Numbered from the stretch's first letter, positions 1 through 5,134 are shown. The stretch is DNA of 5,134 nt from Bacteroidota bacterium (GCA_025359355.1 JANYGR010000336.1:1-5134); one strand, 5' to 3'. The notes: generated by a model not told the origin, from the sequence alone. Made by a program: numbers and translations.

Positions 1-353
1 AAATAAAAGCATTAGCCAGTAAATTCGATTTCATCATCGATACTGTTTCTGCACAACATAATTACAACGATTACTTAGCGATGCTTAATACAGATGGCGT
101 GATGATTTGTGTTGGTGCTCCTCCTACTCCATCTCAAATTACGGCCTTTAGTTTAATTGGTGGCCGCAAAAGCCTTGCCGGATCTTTAATTGGTGGCTTA
201 CCTGAAACACAAGAAATGTTAGATTATTGCGCTGAACATAACATTACATCTGATATAGAACTTATTCGTATGGATTATATTGATAAAGCATTTGAACGCA
301 TGCTTGCAGGCGATGTTAAATATCGCTTTGTGATTGATATGGCAACATTATAA
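1..353 (+). CDS. Zinc-type alcohol dehydrogenase (YahK/CAD-like), C-terminal part
   Basis: The reading frame is open from position 3 with no start in the window, and gives 116 residues before a TAA stop. These would be about the last third of a roughly 350-residue medium-chain dehydrogenase, which reduces aldehydes to alcohols with NADPH in the cytoplasm. Visible are the end of the Rossmann fold (FDFIIDTVSA, then the strand MICVGAP) and the signature run SLIGGRKSLAGSLIGG, followed by ETQEMLDYCAEHNITSDIE and a closing YRFVIDM. This combination is typical of the YahK/cinnamyl-alcohol dehydrogenase branch. The catalytic zinc ligands and most of the nucleotide-binding glycine motif lie upstream of the window and cannot be checked. 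An in-frame ATG at 81 is internal, because the family similarity continues upstream of it. The old yellow enzyme gene follows after 41 bases on the same strand, so co-transcription is possible. The exact substrate is unknown. Confidence 0.9.
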   Translation, partial: IKALASKFDFIIDTVSAQHNYNDYLAMLNTDGVMICVGAPPTPSQITAFSLIGGRKSLAGSLIGGLPETQEMLDYCAEHNITSDIELIRMDYIDKAFERMLAGDVKYRFVIDMATL

Positions 354-394
354 ATAACACACTACTTTAAATCTATTTCAAATAATAAAAAATT

Positions 395-1465
395 ATGGCA
401 AATCTTTTTTCTCCTTTCAAAATAAAAAACATTGAACTAAAAAATAGAATCATTGTTTCTCCGATGTGTCAATATTCGAGTGAAGATGGATTTGCCAACG
501 ATTGGCATTTGGTTCATTTAGGAAGCCGTGCCGTTGGCGGTGCAGCATTAATCATATCAGAGGCTACAGCCGTTTGTCCTGAAGGGAGAATCTCTCCAAA
601 TGATTTAGGGATTTGGAAAGATGAACATATTCCATTTTTAAAACGCATCACAGACTTCATTGATAAACAAGGATCTATAGCAGGTATTCAATTAGCACAT
701 GCTGGAAGGAAATCCAATCAAACAGCCCCTTGGAATGGAAGTAAAGAAGTTCGTCTTGAAAATGGAGGTTGGCAAACCGTTGCACCAAGTGCGATAGCAT
801 TTAAAGAAGGAGATGTTATTCCTCATGAAATGAGTGTTACTGAAATAAAACAAGTAATTCAATATTTTCAAGACGCTGCCTTGAGAGCTAAACAAGCGGG
901 ATTTAAAGTCATTGAATTACACGGTGCTCATGGTTATTTGATCAACGAATTTCTTTCTCCAGTTAGTAATAAGCGAACTGATGAGTATGGTGGCTCTTTT
1001 GAAAATCGTATTCGTTTTTTATTGGAGATCATTGAAAGTGTAAGAAAAGTATGGACTGAAGAATATCCATTATTTGTAAGATTATCAACTACTGAATGGA
1101 TTGAAGGTGCTTGGACAATCAATGATTCCATTAAACTCACCGAACTGTTAAAAACAAAAACAATTGATTTAATTGATTGTTCTACGGGTGGCAATGTATC
1201 TGGTGTAAAAATAACAATTAAGCCACTCTATCAAGTTGAGTTTGCCGAGCAAATAAAAAAGGCAACAGGTGTATTAACTGGAGCTGTAGGCTTGATTACC
1301 AATGCACAAGAGGCTAATGCCATCATTGAAGAATCTAAAGCTGATGTAGTTTTATTAGCACGTGAATTATTACGTAATCCTTATTTTCCATTACAAGCAG
1401 CTACTGAATTGGGAATAGAAACTCTGTGGCCATTGCAATATGAAAGAGCAAAAAAGCATAAATGA
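395..1465 (+). CDS. namA: NADPH dehydrogenase, old yellow enzyme family (YqjM/NamA class)
   Basis: This is a 356-residue FMN flavoprotein with a TIM-barrel fold. Family members use NADPH to reduce the C=C bond of alpha,beta-unsaturated aldehydes, ketones, nitro compounds and nitrate esters. The N-terminus LFSPFKIKNIELKNRI leads to SPMCQYS, where C25 and Y27 match the flavin-modulating Cys and Tyr of YqjM. IQLAHAGRKS lies at 98-107. The substrate-binding pair is H176 and H179 in HGAHGYL, with Y181, and R229 lies near the flavin. GAVGLI (296-301) and LARELLRNPY (321-330) are the FMN-phosphate region; R323 is kept, but the usual Gly before it is Ala. The C-terminus WPLQYERA (345-352) carries the arginine (R351) that in YqjM reaches into the neighbouring subunit. 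Length is close to YqjM (338 residues). The ATG at 395 begins the conserved N-terminus, in an A-rich context without a Shine-Dalgarno sequence. The gene converges on the phosphatase gene, leaving 25 bases. The symbol names the class; the true substrate is unknown. Confidence 0.93.
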   Translation: MANLFSPFKIKNIELKNRIIVSPMCQYSSEDGFANDWHLVHLGSRAVGGAALIISEATAVCPEGRISPNDLGIWKDEHIPFLKRITDFIDKQGSIAGIQLAHAGRKSNQTAPWNGSKEVRLENGGWQTVAPSAIAFKEGDVIPHEMSVTEIKQVIQYFQDAALRAKQAGFKVIELHGAHGYLINEFLSPVSNKRTDEYGGSFENRIRFLLEIIESVRKVWTEEYPLFVRLSTTEWIEGAWTINDSIKLTELLKTKTIDLIDCSTGGNVSGVKITIKPLYQVEFAEQIKKATGVLTGAVGLITNAQEANAIIEESKADVVLLARELLRNPYFPLQAATELGIETLWPLQYERAKKHK

Positions 1466-1490
1466 TTTTTATGAGATAAACTCCTATTAA

Positions 1491-2285
1491 TTAGGACTTG
1501 AAATTTTCTTTCACAACGTTTTCAAACTCATCTTTCAAATATGTATTTGTTGCCATAATTTCTTTTCCAAACAACCAATTGGTAGAGCCTGAAAAATCAG
1601 CAACAGAACCTCCTGCTTCTTTCACAATTAGTGCGCCAGCTGCTACATCCCAAGCATTAAGGTTATATTCAAAAAAAGCATCAACGCGTCCGCAAGCCAA
1701 ATAACACAAATCAACAGCGGCCGCACCGATGCGTCTGATGCCATGTGTATGTTTCATTAAATAAATTAACGTATTAATAAATGGATCTAAGCGTGAAAAA
1801 TTATAAATCGGGAAACCAGTTGCAATTAAACTATCTGATAACGTTTTGCGTGCGGATACCGAAATTTTTTCGCCATTCAAAAAAGAACCGCCATTTTTAT
1901 AAGCCCAAAAACATTGATCTTGCGACACTTCATAAACTACTCCAGCAATAATTTCTCCTTGATGTTCTAATGCTATACTAATCGCATAACTCGGAATGCC
2001 ATGTATGAAATTAGTAGTTCCATCCAAAGGATCAACAATCCAATTATAAACTTTAATTTCACTCTTCGTATTTTCTTCTACTATAAATCCTGCCTCAGGA
2101 AGCAATGCTTGCAAGTTTTCTACAATACGCTGTTCTGATGTTTTATCTACATAACTTACTAAGTCGTTAAGCCCTTTGATTTCAACGGTTTCATACTTAA
2201 AGTTTTTTCGTTCATATCGAATAAATTCACCTACTTCTTTGGCTATTAAAATCACCTGCTTCGTAAGGCTTTCTAAATCTATCAT
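1491..2285 (-). CDS. Inositol-monophosphatase-family phosphatase (SuhB-like)
   Basis: This 264-residue cytoplasmic, Mg-dependent phosphatase has the length usual for the family (about 260-275). Metal-binding motifs appear in the expected order: the acidic pair E70-E71 (IVEEN), motif 1 WIVDPLDGTTNF with D85 and D88, and motif 2 AWDVAAGALIVKEAGG with D213. RRIGAAAVDLCYLACGRVD (184-202) is the usual helix and strand before motif 2. The C-terminal WLFGKEIMATN is also typical. All catalytic metal ligands appear to be present, so the enzyme should be active. The family includes myo-inositol-1-phosphatase, SuhB-type proteins, fructose-1,6-bisphosphatases and nucleotide phosphatases such as CysQ, and the motifs alone do not settle the substrate. 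A general SuhB/IMPase is the best reading. The gene begins 41 bases after the folE stop and is probably the last gene of the minus-strand operon. The ATG at 2285 starts the conserved N-terminal helix. Confidence 0.92.
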   Translation of the reverse strand: MIDLESLTKQVILIAKEVGEFIRYERKNFKYETVEIKGLNDLVSYVDKTSEQRIVENLQALLPEAGFIVEENTKSEIKVYNWIVDPLDGTTNFIHGIPSYAISIALEHQGEIIAGVVYEVSQDQCFWAYKNGGSFLNGEKISVSARKTLSDSLIATGFPIYNFSRLDPFINTLIYLMKHTHGIRRIGAAAVDLCYLACGRVDAFFEYNLNAWDVAAGALIVKEAGGSVADFSGSTNWLFGKEIMATNTYLKDEFENVVKENFKS

Positions 2286-2326
2286 ATTTAAGATTTTTAT
2301 TATATAGATTTTTTACCTTTTAAAAT

Positions 2327-2953
2327 CTAATGCAACGTTGTACTAATCAAAGAAATAAACTCTTTACGAGTTGTATCTTTTAAAAACTCACCTGTAAACG
2401 CGGAAGTTGTTGTGGCACTATTTTGTTTTTGAATACCACGCATTTGCATACATAAATGTGAACATTCAATCACAACCGCTACACCTAAAGGTTTCAGAGT
2501 ATCTTGAATACAATCTCTAATTTCATTTGTTAATCGCTCTTGTACTTGCAAACGGCGCGCAAAGGCGTCGACTACTCGTGGTAATTTACTCAACCCAACA
2601 ATTTGTCCGTTTGGTATATAAGCAATATGTGCTTTCCCAAAGAAAGGAAGTAAATGATGTTCGCACAAACTATATACTTCAATATCTTTTACAATTACCA
2701 TTTGACTATAATCTTCTTTGAACATAGCCGAACGTAAAATTTCAGCAGGATTCAAATCATATCCTTGCGTTAGGAACTGCATAGCTTTAGCTGCTCTCAC
2801 AGGCGTTTTTAATAACCCTTCACGTGTAGGATTTTCACCTACATCATCTAAAATATTTTTATACATATCCGAAATAGAATCCACTAACTTATCGTTATAT
2901 TGATCTATTTTTTTATAGCCTGTAATATCGTGTTCAAATTCTTCGTTTAGCAT
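2327..2953 (-). CDS. folE: GTP cyclohydrolase I
   Basis: This 208-residue cytoplasmic enzyme opens the purine ring of GTP to give 7,8-dihydroneopterin triphosphate, the entry to folate, biopterin and queuosine synthesis. After a variable N-terminal helix, the core starts at ENPTREGLLKTPVRAAKAM (40-58). The zinc site is complete: C97 and H100 in CEHHLLPFFGKAHIAYIP, and C168 in SHLCMQMRG, with H166 in the position of the catalytic His179 of E. coli FolE. GLSKLPRVVDAFARRLQVQE (120-139) and the SATTTSAFTGEF run (179-190) are further family signatures. Length is close to E. coli FolE (222 residues); the difference lies in the N-terminus. The gene starts 30 bases after the stop of the PTPS-type gene, whose substrate it makes, and is followed after 41 bases by a phosphatase gene, so all three probably share a transcript. 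The leader is A-rich with no Shine-Dalgarno sequence. I see no riboswitch-like structure in the short gap upstream. Confidence 0.97.
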   Translation of the reverse strand: MLNEEFEHDITGYKKIDQYNDKLVDSISDMYKNILDDVGENPTREGLLKTPVRAAKAMQFLTQGYDLNPAEILRSAMFKEDYSQMVIVKDIEVYSLCEHHLLPFFGKAHIAYIPNGQIVGLSKLPRVVDAFARRLQVQERLTNEIRDCIQDTLKPLGVAVVIECSHLCMQMRGIQKQNSATTTSAFTGEFLKDTTRKEFISLISTTLH

Positions 2954-2983
2954 CGTTTTATTTTTTTCTATTTGATGAGCGTC

Positions 2984-3394
2984 TTATTCTCCAAAATACT
3001 CTACGTAATTATTTTCAGTTTCGTATAATTTAATTCCGTGAAGCGTCCCTCCCATTATTGATATTTTAGCAGCTAATTTATTCCAAATAAAAATAGCCAC
3101 ATTTTCTGTTGAGGGCATCATATTCATTCCTTCCACATCTATATTCAAATTTTTATGATCCAATATTTCTGTGACATCTGTTCTAATCAAGTCACCTAAG
3201 TCTTTCAAATTAACCACAAAACCTGTATCTGGATTGATTTCGCCCTTTACAGTAACATAGAGGTCGTAATTATGTCCATGCCAATTTTTATTGGCGCATT
3301 TACCAAAAATAATTGCGTTTTGTTCTTCACTCCAATTAGGATTAAATAATTTGTGAGCGGCATTAAAATGTTCTTTGCGAGTAATATAAATCAT
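2984..3394 (-). CDS. 6-pyruvoyl-tetrahydropterin synthase family protein (PTPS/QueD)
   Basis: This 136-residue protein belongs to the tunnel-fold pterin enzymes that act on 7,8-dihydroneopterin triphosphate. Zinc ligands are H14 (FNAAHKL) and H39 and H41 (WHGHNYDLYVTV). The candidate catalytic Cys is C33 in FGKCANKNWHGHNY. The second half of the active site is D79-H80 in ILDHKNLNID, and the pterin-anchoring Glu is E125 in LYETENNYVEYFGE, with STENVAIFIWNKL at 95-107. As remembered, mammalian PTPS has the same layout: FGKC before the HGHNY zinc motif, a GEI-P-TG segment, DHKNL, STENVA and a YET-NN C-terminus. Length matches mammalian PTPS (about 145) without extensions. This likeness favours true PTPS activity (tetrahydrobiopterin precursor), but bacterial QueD (6-carboxy-tetrahydropterin synthase, queuosine pathway) is the same family and cannot be excluded. 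Placement directly before folE links it to that enzyme's product. It is the first gene of the minus-strand operon, divergent from mqnB. Confidence 0.92.
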   Translation of the reverse strand: MIYITRKEHFNAAHKLFNPNWSEEQNAIIFGKCANKNWHGHNYDLYVTVKGEINPDTGFVVNLKDLGDLIRTDVTEILDHKNLNIDVEGMNMMPSTENVAIFIWNKLAAKISIMGGTLHGIKLYETENNYVEYFGE

Positions 3395-3427
3395 AGTAAA
3401 TTAACAGTTGTAAAAATAACAATAAAA
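3395..3427. promoter_or_regulatory. 33-base divergent intergenic region between the PTPS gene and mqnB
   Basis: Start codons of the PTPS-family gene (minus) and mqnB (plus) are separated by only these A/T-rich bases, so each promoter must extend into the other gene's coding sequence. On the minus strand, TATTTTTA (3419-3412) matches seven of eight positions of the Bacteroidota -7 box TAnnTTTG. It would place a transcription start very close to the PTPS ATG at 3394. No convincing -33 element was found, and no good -7 match was found on the plus strand. The region directly before mqnB (AACAATAAAA) is A-rich, the usual start context in this phylum. That divergent promoters exist here is inferred from gene order; the box itself is weak evidence. 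Confidence 0.35.
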
Positions 3428-4084
3428 ATGAACATATTAATTGTAGCCGCTACTCAATTTGAAGTACAACCCTTACTGGATTTTTTAGAAATAAAACACT
3501 CACACGTAGGCTTGCATCATAGCGAAAAAGTGTTTGATAACAAGCAAATACAAGTGTTGATTACTGGTGTTGGCATGGTAAATACAGCCTATATGATGGG
3601 TAAATTCAGTAATAATTTATACGATTTAATTTTAAATGCAGGTGTGGGAGGTGCTTTCGACAAAACCCTCGAAATTGGTCAATTGGTAGAGGTAACCGAA
3701 GATACCTTGAGTGAATTAGGTGCAGAGGATGGCGATAATTTTATCACTTACGACCAATTACATTTAGGTGGTACACATATTTATAATGCATATACGAATG
3801 ATGAGTATTTGAAAATTAATAACCTTAAAAAAGTAAAGGGTATTACGGCTAATACTGTTCATGGTAATAATGCGAGTATCGAAAAAATAAAAAACCGGCA
3901 TCATCCAGATGTAGAAAGTATGGAAGGAGCAGCATTCTTAGCGTCTTGTGGGCATGCAAAACACTACACACAAATACGTGCTATTTCTAACTACGTGGAG
4001 AAACGAGATAAAAGCAAATGGAATATGCCTATAGCCATTAAAAACTTAAATGAATTTTTGATTGACTTTATTGAAAAAATATAA
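3428..4084 (+). CDS. mqnB: Futalosine hydrolase
   Basis: This 218-residue protein of the nucleoside phosphorylase/hydrolase superfamily should cleave futalosine to hypoxanthine and dehypoxanthine futalosine in the futalosine route to menaquinone. MNILIVAATQFEVQPLL is the first strand and helix, TGVGMVNTA (46-54) and NAGVGGAF (70-77) are the nucleoside- and glycine-rich loops, and VESMEGAAF (162-170) holds the conserved Met-Glu that binds ribose. IRAISNYVEKRDKSKWNM (183-200) is characteristic of MqnB; the related MTA/SAH nucleosidase has ISD where this has ISN188. The ATG at 3428 is preferred over an in-frame ATG at 3353, because the earlier one adds 25 residues unlike the family, overlaps the divergent PTPS gene, and the conserved first strand starts at 3428. 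The other mqn genes are not in the window. It stands as a single gene, followed by a 103-base gap before the convergent tmRNA. The alternative is another nucleosidase of the superfamily, which is less likely. Confidence 0.9.
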   Translation: MNILIVAATQFEVQPLLDFLEIKHSHVGLHHSEKVFDNKQIQVLITGVGMVNTAYMMGKFSNNLYDLILNAGVGGAFDKTLEIGQLVEVTEDTLSELGAEDGDNFITYDQLHLGGTHIYNAYTNDEYLKINNLKKVKGITANTVHGNNASIEKIKNRHHPDVESMEGAAFLASCGHAKHYTQIRAISNYVEKRDKSKWNMPIAIKNLNEFLIDFIEKI

Positions 4085-4120
4085 TTTTATAAATGGAATT
4101 TTATGGGACTAGATTTAATT

Positions 4121-4145
4121 AAAAGTTCGAGTCTCTTTGGCTACA
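4121..4145 (+). other. tRNA 3'-end-like fragment (T-arm plus acceptor strand)
   Basis: Bases 4125-4133 read GTTCGAGTC, a full match to the T-loop consensus GTTCRANYC. Flanking AAAAG and CTCTT form a five-pair T-stem with one A-C mismatch, followed by a seven-base TGGCTAC that would be the acceptor strand, and a discriminator-like A. No matching 5' acceptor strand (GTAGCCA), D-arm or anticodon arm is found in the preceding bases back to mqnB, so this is not an intact tRNA gene. It could be a tRNA remnant, an attachment-site copy left by an integrative element, or chance in AT-rich sequence. Confidence 0.35.
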
Positions 4146-4183
4146 ATAAACTCTAAAACCCTTGATAATAAAGGGTTTTAGAG
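4144..4183 (-). terminator. ssrA: Intrinsic terminator of the tmRNA gene
   Basis: A perfect 13-base inverted repeat (CTCTAAAACCCTT at 4151-4163 and AAGGGTTTTAGAG at 4171-4183) encloses a seven-base loop, GATAATA. Read on the minus strand, it begins four bases after the last templated base of the tmRNA and is followed by TTTATTG (4150-4144), a short, interrupted U-tract. On the plus strand no T-tract follows, so it is oriented for the tmRNA. As a strong stem it could also slow transcription coming from mqnB, whose stop codon lies 66 bases before it. Confidence 0.85.
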
Positions 4184-4187
4184 GCAG

Positions 4188-4553
4188 TGGATCCGGAGGG
4201 ATTCGAACCCTCGTCCAAACAAGGAATCAATAAGCTTTCTACAAAGTTTAGAAACTATTTAGTTGTCGGCATATATCAGGCATAATTTCAAACCAAACAT
4301 ACACGTAGATGCTAATATTGCTTTAGATAACATCATCTCTAAAACAAGTTGCTAATTTATGATGCAATAATCTCGTCGCTAAGCAACGATGCTACGAGGA
4401 TTGCAAAGGTTGGTTAGTCTTGGACTAAGCAGCCATAGCGTAAGAATTCTCTTCGCCGAATAAAAGTTTGAGAGTTGATTTTAAGGTGCCATATCCACAA
4501 CGCACCACCTGCTTACTTATCAACCGCGCTCGCTGTCAAAACCGGTCGGACCC
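4188..4553 (-). ncRNA. ssrA: tmRNA (transfer-messenger RNA)
   Basis: This RNA rescues ribosomes stalled on broken mRNAs and tags the nascent protein for degradation, working with SmpB. The tRNA-like domain is clear. The 5' end GGGTCCG (4553-4547) pairs over seven bases, with one G-U, with CGGATCC near the 3' end (4195-4189). The next base, at 4188, is the discriminator A. The 5' part continues with the conserved ACCGGTTTTGACAGCG. The T-arm GAGGG-TTCGAAT-CCCTC lies at 4212-4196. CCA is not encoded; CTG follows the discriminator, so CCA must be added after transcription. A GGTGC/GCACC pairing (4506-4502 with 4489-4485) lies where pseudoknot 1 is expected, before the tag frame, and a CTCGT/ACGAG stem (4398-4394 with 4376-4372) lies after it. 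Length is about 366 nt, in the usual range. The gene has its own promoter and terminator. Confidence 0.97.
4425..4457 (-). other. tmRNA proteolysis-tag reading frame, GEENSYAMAA
   Basis: Inside the tmRNA, the frame from the resume codon GGC to TAG encodes GEENSYAMAA. With the alanine carried by the tmRNA itself, the appended tag is A-GEENSYAMAA. The G-E-(E/N) start and the small hydrophobic end Y-A-(M/L)-A-A are typical of Bacteroidota tags. The terminal MAA is of the kind recognised by ClpXP-type proteases. The frame assignment is secure, because both the start context and the -AA-stop end agree with known tags. Confidence 0.93.
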
Positions 4554-4587
4554 ATAATGTTAAAGAACTATTCAGTTATTTATAGTA

Positions 4588-4595
4588 CAAAGATA
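4588..4595 (-). promoter_or_regulatory. Promoter -7 box of ssrA (Bacteroidota type)
   Basis: On the minus strand, TATCTTTG (4595-4588) is an exact match to the Bacteroidota sigma-ABfr -7 consensus TAnnTTTG. The mature tmRNA 5' end at 4553 lies 35 bases downstream, so transcription probably starts near 4581 with a leader of about 28 bases that RNase P would remove. The -33 element is poor; GTGTTTT about 19 bases upstream is the nearest candidate to TTTG. The call rests on the exact -7 match in the right place for a stable RNA. Confidence 0.65.
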
Positions 4596-4680
4596 ATCCT
4601 TTTAATCACCTAAAACACCTGCATTCATATTATTATTTTCAATATTTAACAATTTTAGTATTATGTAAAACAAAATCCCC

Positions 4681-4688
4681 TATATTTA
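4681..4688 (+). promoter_or_regulatory. Possible -7 box of the DUF1015 gene
   Basis: TATATTTA matches seven of eight positions of TAnnTTTG and lies 15 bases before the ATG at 4704, giving a very short 5' leader. No clear -33 TTTG was found at the usual distance. In AT-rich intergenic DNA, seven-of-eight matches occur by chance, so this is only a candidate. The rest of the 150-base gap between the tmRNA 5' end and this gene holds the ssrA promoter and nothing else I can recognise. Confidence 0.25.
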
Positions 4689-4703
4689 AATTCGTATTCT
4701 AAC

Positions 4704-5134
4704 ATGGCAAAAGTTATTCCGTTTAAGGCAATTCGTCCACAAAATGACAAAGTTCATTTAGTAGCTTCGCGCTCTGTAGATGGCTATAATCCTTCGGAAT
4801 TAAGAGATAAACTTTCAGGAAACCCTTTCTCCTTTTTACATGTTGTTAATCCTGATTTTGAGGATGGAATAAAAACGAAACCTGGATCAAAAGAACGATT
4901 ACTAAAAGTAAAAAATCATTTCAAAAAATTTGTTCGAGAAAAAGTTTTTTTAAGAGACGAAAGTCCTTGTTATTATTTATACCGACAAATAAAAGAAGGC
5001 AATGAATTCATTGGTATCATTGCTTGTACAAGTATCGATGATTATATGAGTGGCGTTATTAAAATTCATGAACAAACACTTATTCAACGCGAAGAAAAAT
5101 TAAAAGATTATTTAGAGGTTTGTGAATTTAATGC
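4704..5134 (+). CDS. DUF1015 family protein, N-terminal part
   Basis: The frame is open from ATG 4704 to the window edge (143 full codons), so the C-terminus is missing. The start MAKVIPFKAIRP resembles DUF1015 proteins, which commonly open with a pathway-to-Pro segment followed by V-A-RSVDGYNP and a region on sharing an S-F-L-H-V-NPD motif (residues about 43-52). Further along are SPCYYLYRQ (about 92-100) and the family's HEQTL-REEKL-DYLE segment near 126-140, ending in FNA. The whole family is about 400 residues and its function is uncertain. In Bacteroidota I recall it near the serine-biosynthesis genes serC and serA, which would lie beyond the right edge if present; the window cannot show this. 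No signal peptide or membrane segment is visible in the part seen, so it is likely cytoplasmic. The start fits the family and has no upstream in-frame alternative that looks better. Confidence 0.85.
   Translation, partial: MAKVIPFKAIRPQNDKVHLVASRSVDGYNPSELRDKLSGNPFSFLHVVNPDFEDGIKTKPGSKERLLKVKNHFKKFVREKVFLRDESPCYYLYRQIKEGNEFIGIIACTSIDDYMSGVIKIHEQTLIQREEKLKDYLEVCEFN

Noticed and set aside
934..1194. Open frame on the minus strand inside the old yellow enzyme gene, with another at 692-895
   Set aside because: Both are antisense to strongly conserved coding sequence and encode no recognisable motif; they are shadow frames.
1482..1496. Small inverted repeat TCCTA-TTAAT-TAGGA between the convergent old yellow enzyme and phosphatase genes
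   Set aside because: The stem is five mostly A/T pairs and includes the phosphatase stop codon. No T-tract adjoins it in either direction, so it is too weak to call a terminator.
2527..2903. Two plus-strand open frames inside folE
   Set aside because: They lie antisense to the zinc-site and N-terminal coding regions of folE and show no protein-like signature.
3353..3427. Extended N-terminus of the mqnB frame starting at 3353
   Set aside because: The 25 added residues do not resemble the family and lie over the divergent PTPS start, and the conserved first beta strand begins exactly at the ATG at 3428.
4191..4220. tRNA-like T-arm on the minus strand as a separate tRNA gene
   Set aside because: Its acceptor strand pairs with GGGTCCG about 350 bases away and a tag frame lies between, so it is the 3' end of the tmRNA.
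4372..4398. CTCGT/ACGAG inverted repeat considered as a second terminator
   Set aside because: It lies inside the tmRNA after the tag frame and is explained by tmRNA secondary structure.

Overview
The window is AT-rich DNA from a member of the Bacteroidota. Four observations support this. None of the six visible gene starts has a Shine-Dalgarno sequence, and most follow A-rich leaders. The tmRNA is preceded by a perfect Bacteroidota -7 box (TATCTTTG, consensus TAnnTTTG). The tmRNA tag reads GEENSYAMAA, and its CCA end is not encoded. The protein set also fits. Futalosine hydrolase implies menaquinone made by the futalosine route, which I take to favour the Chitinophagales/Cytophagales side of the phylum over typical Flavobacteria, but the sequence does not fix the genus.

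Layout. On the plus strand, positions 1-353 hold the C-terminal third of a zinc-type, YahK-like alcohol dehydrogenase. After 41 bases comes an old yellow enzyme of the YqjM/NamA class (395-1465). The next three genes lie on the minus strand, converge on the oxidoreductase pair and probably form one operon, transcribed in this order: a 6-pyruvoyl-tetrahydropterin synthase-type protein (3394-2984), GTP cyclohydrolase I (2953-2327) and an inositol-monophosphatase-family phosphatase (2285-1491). Divergent from this operon, across only 33 bases, futalosine hydrolase runs on the plus strand (3428-4084). The tmRNA gene (4553-4188, minus) follows, with a strong hairpin terminator, and a DUF1015 gene begins at 4704 and runs off the right edge.

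How the genes work together. GTP cyclohydrolase I makes 7,8-dihydroneopterin triphosphate, the substrate of the PTPS-type enzyme, so the pair forms a pterin branch leading to tetrahydrobiopterin-type cofactor or to queuosine precursor. The alcohol dehydrogenase and old yellow enzyme could act in sequence on reactive enals and aldehydes. MqnB and the tmRNA are independent housekeeping functions.

The window looks like ordinary core chromosome. I see no CRISPR array, insertion sequence, phage gene or defence system. The least explained element is a short sequence resembling the 3' end of a tRNA (4121-4145) beside the tmRNA 3' end. The most interesting biochemical question is which pathway the animal-like PTPS protein serves.
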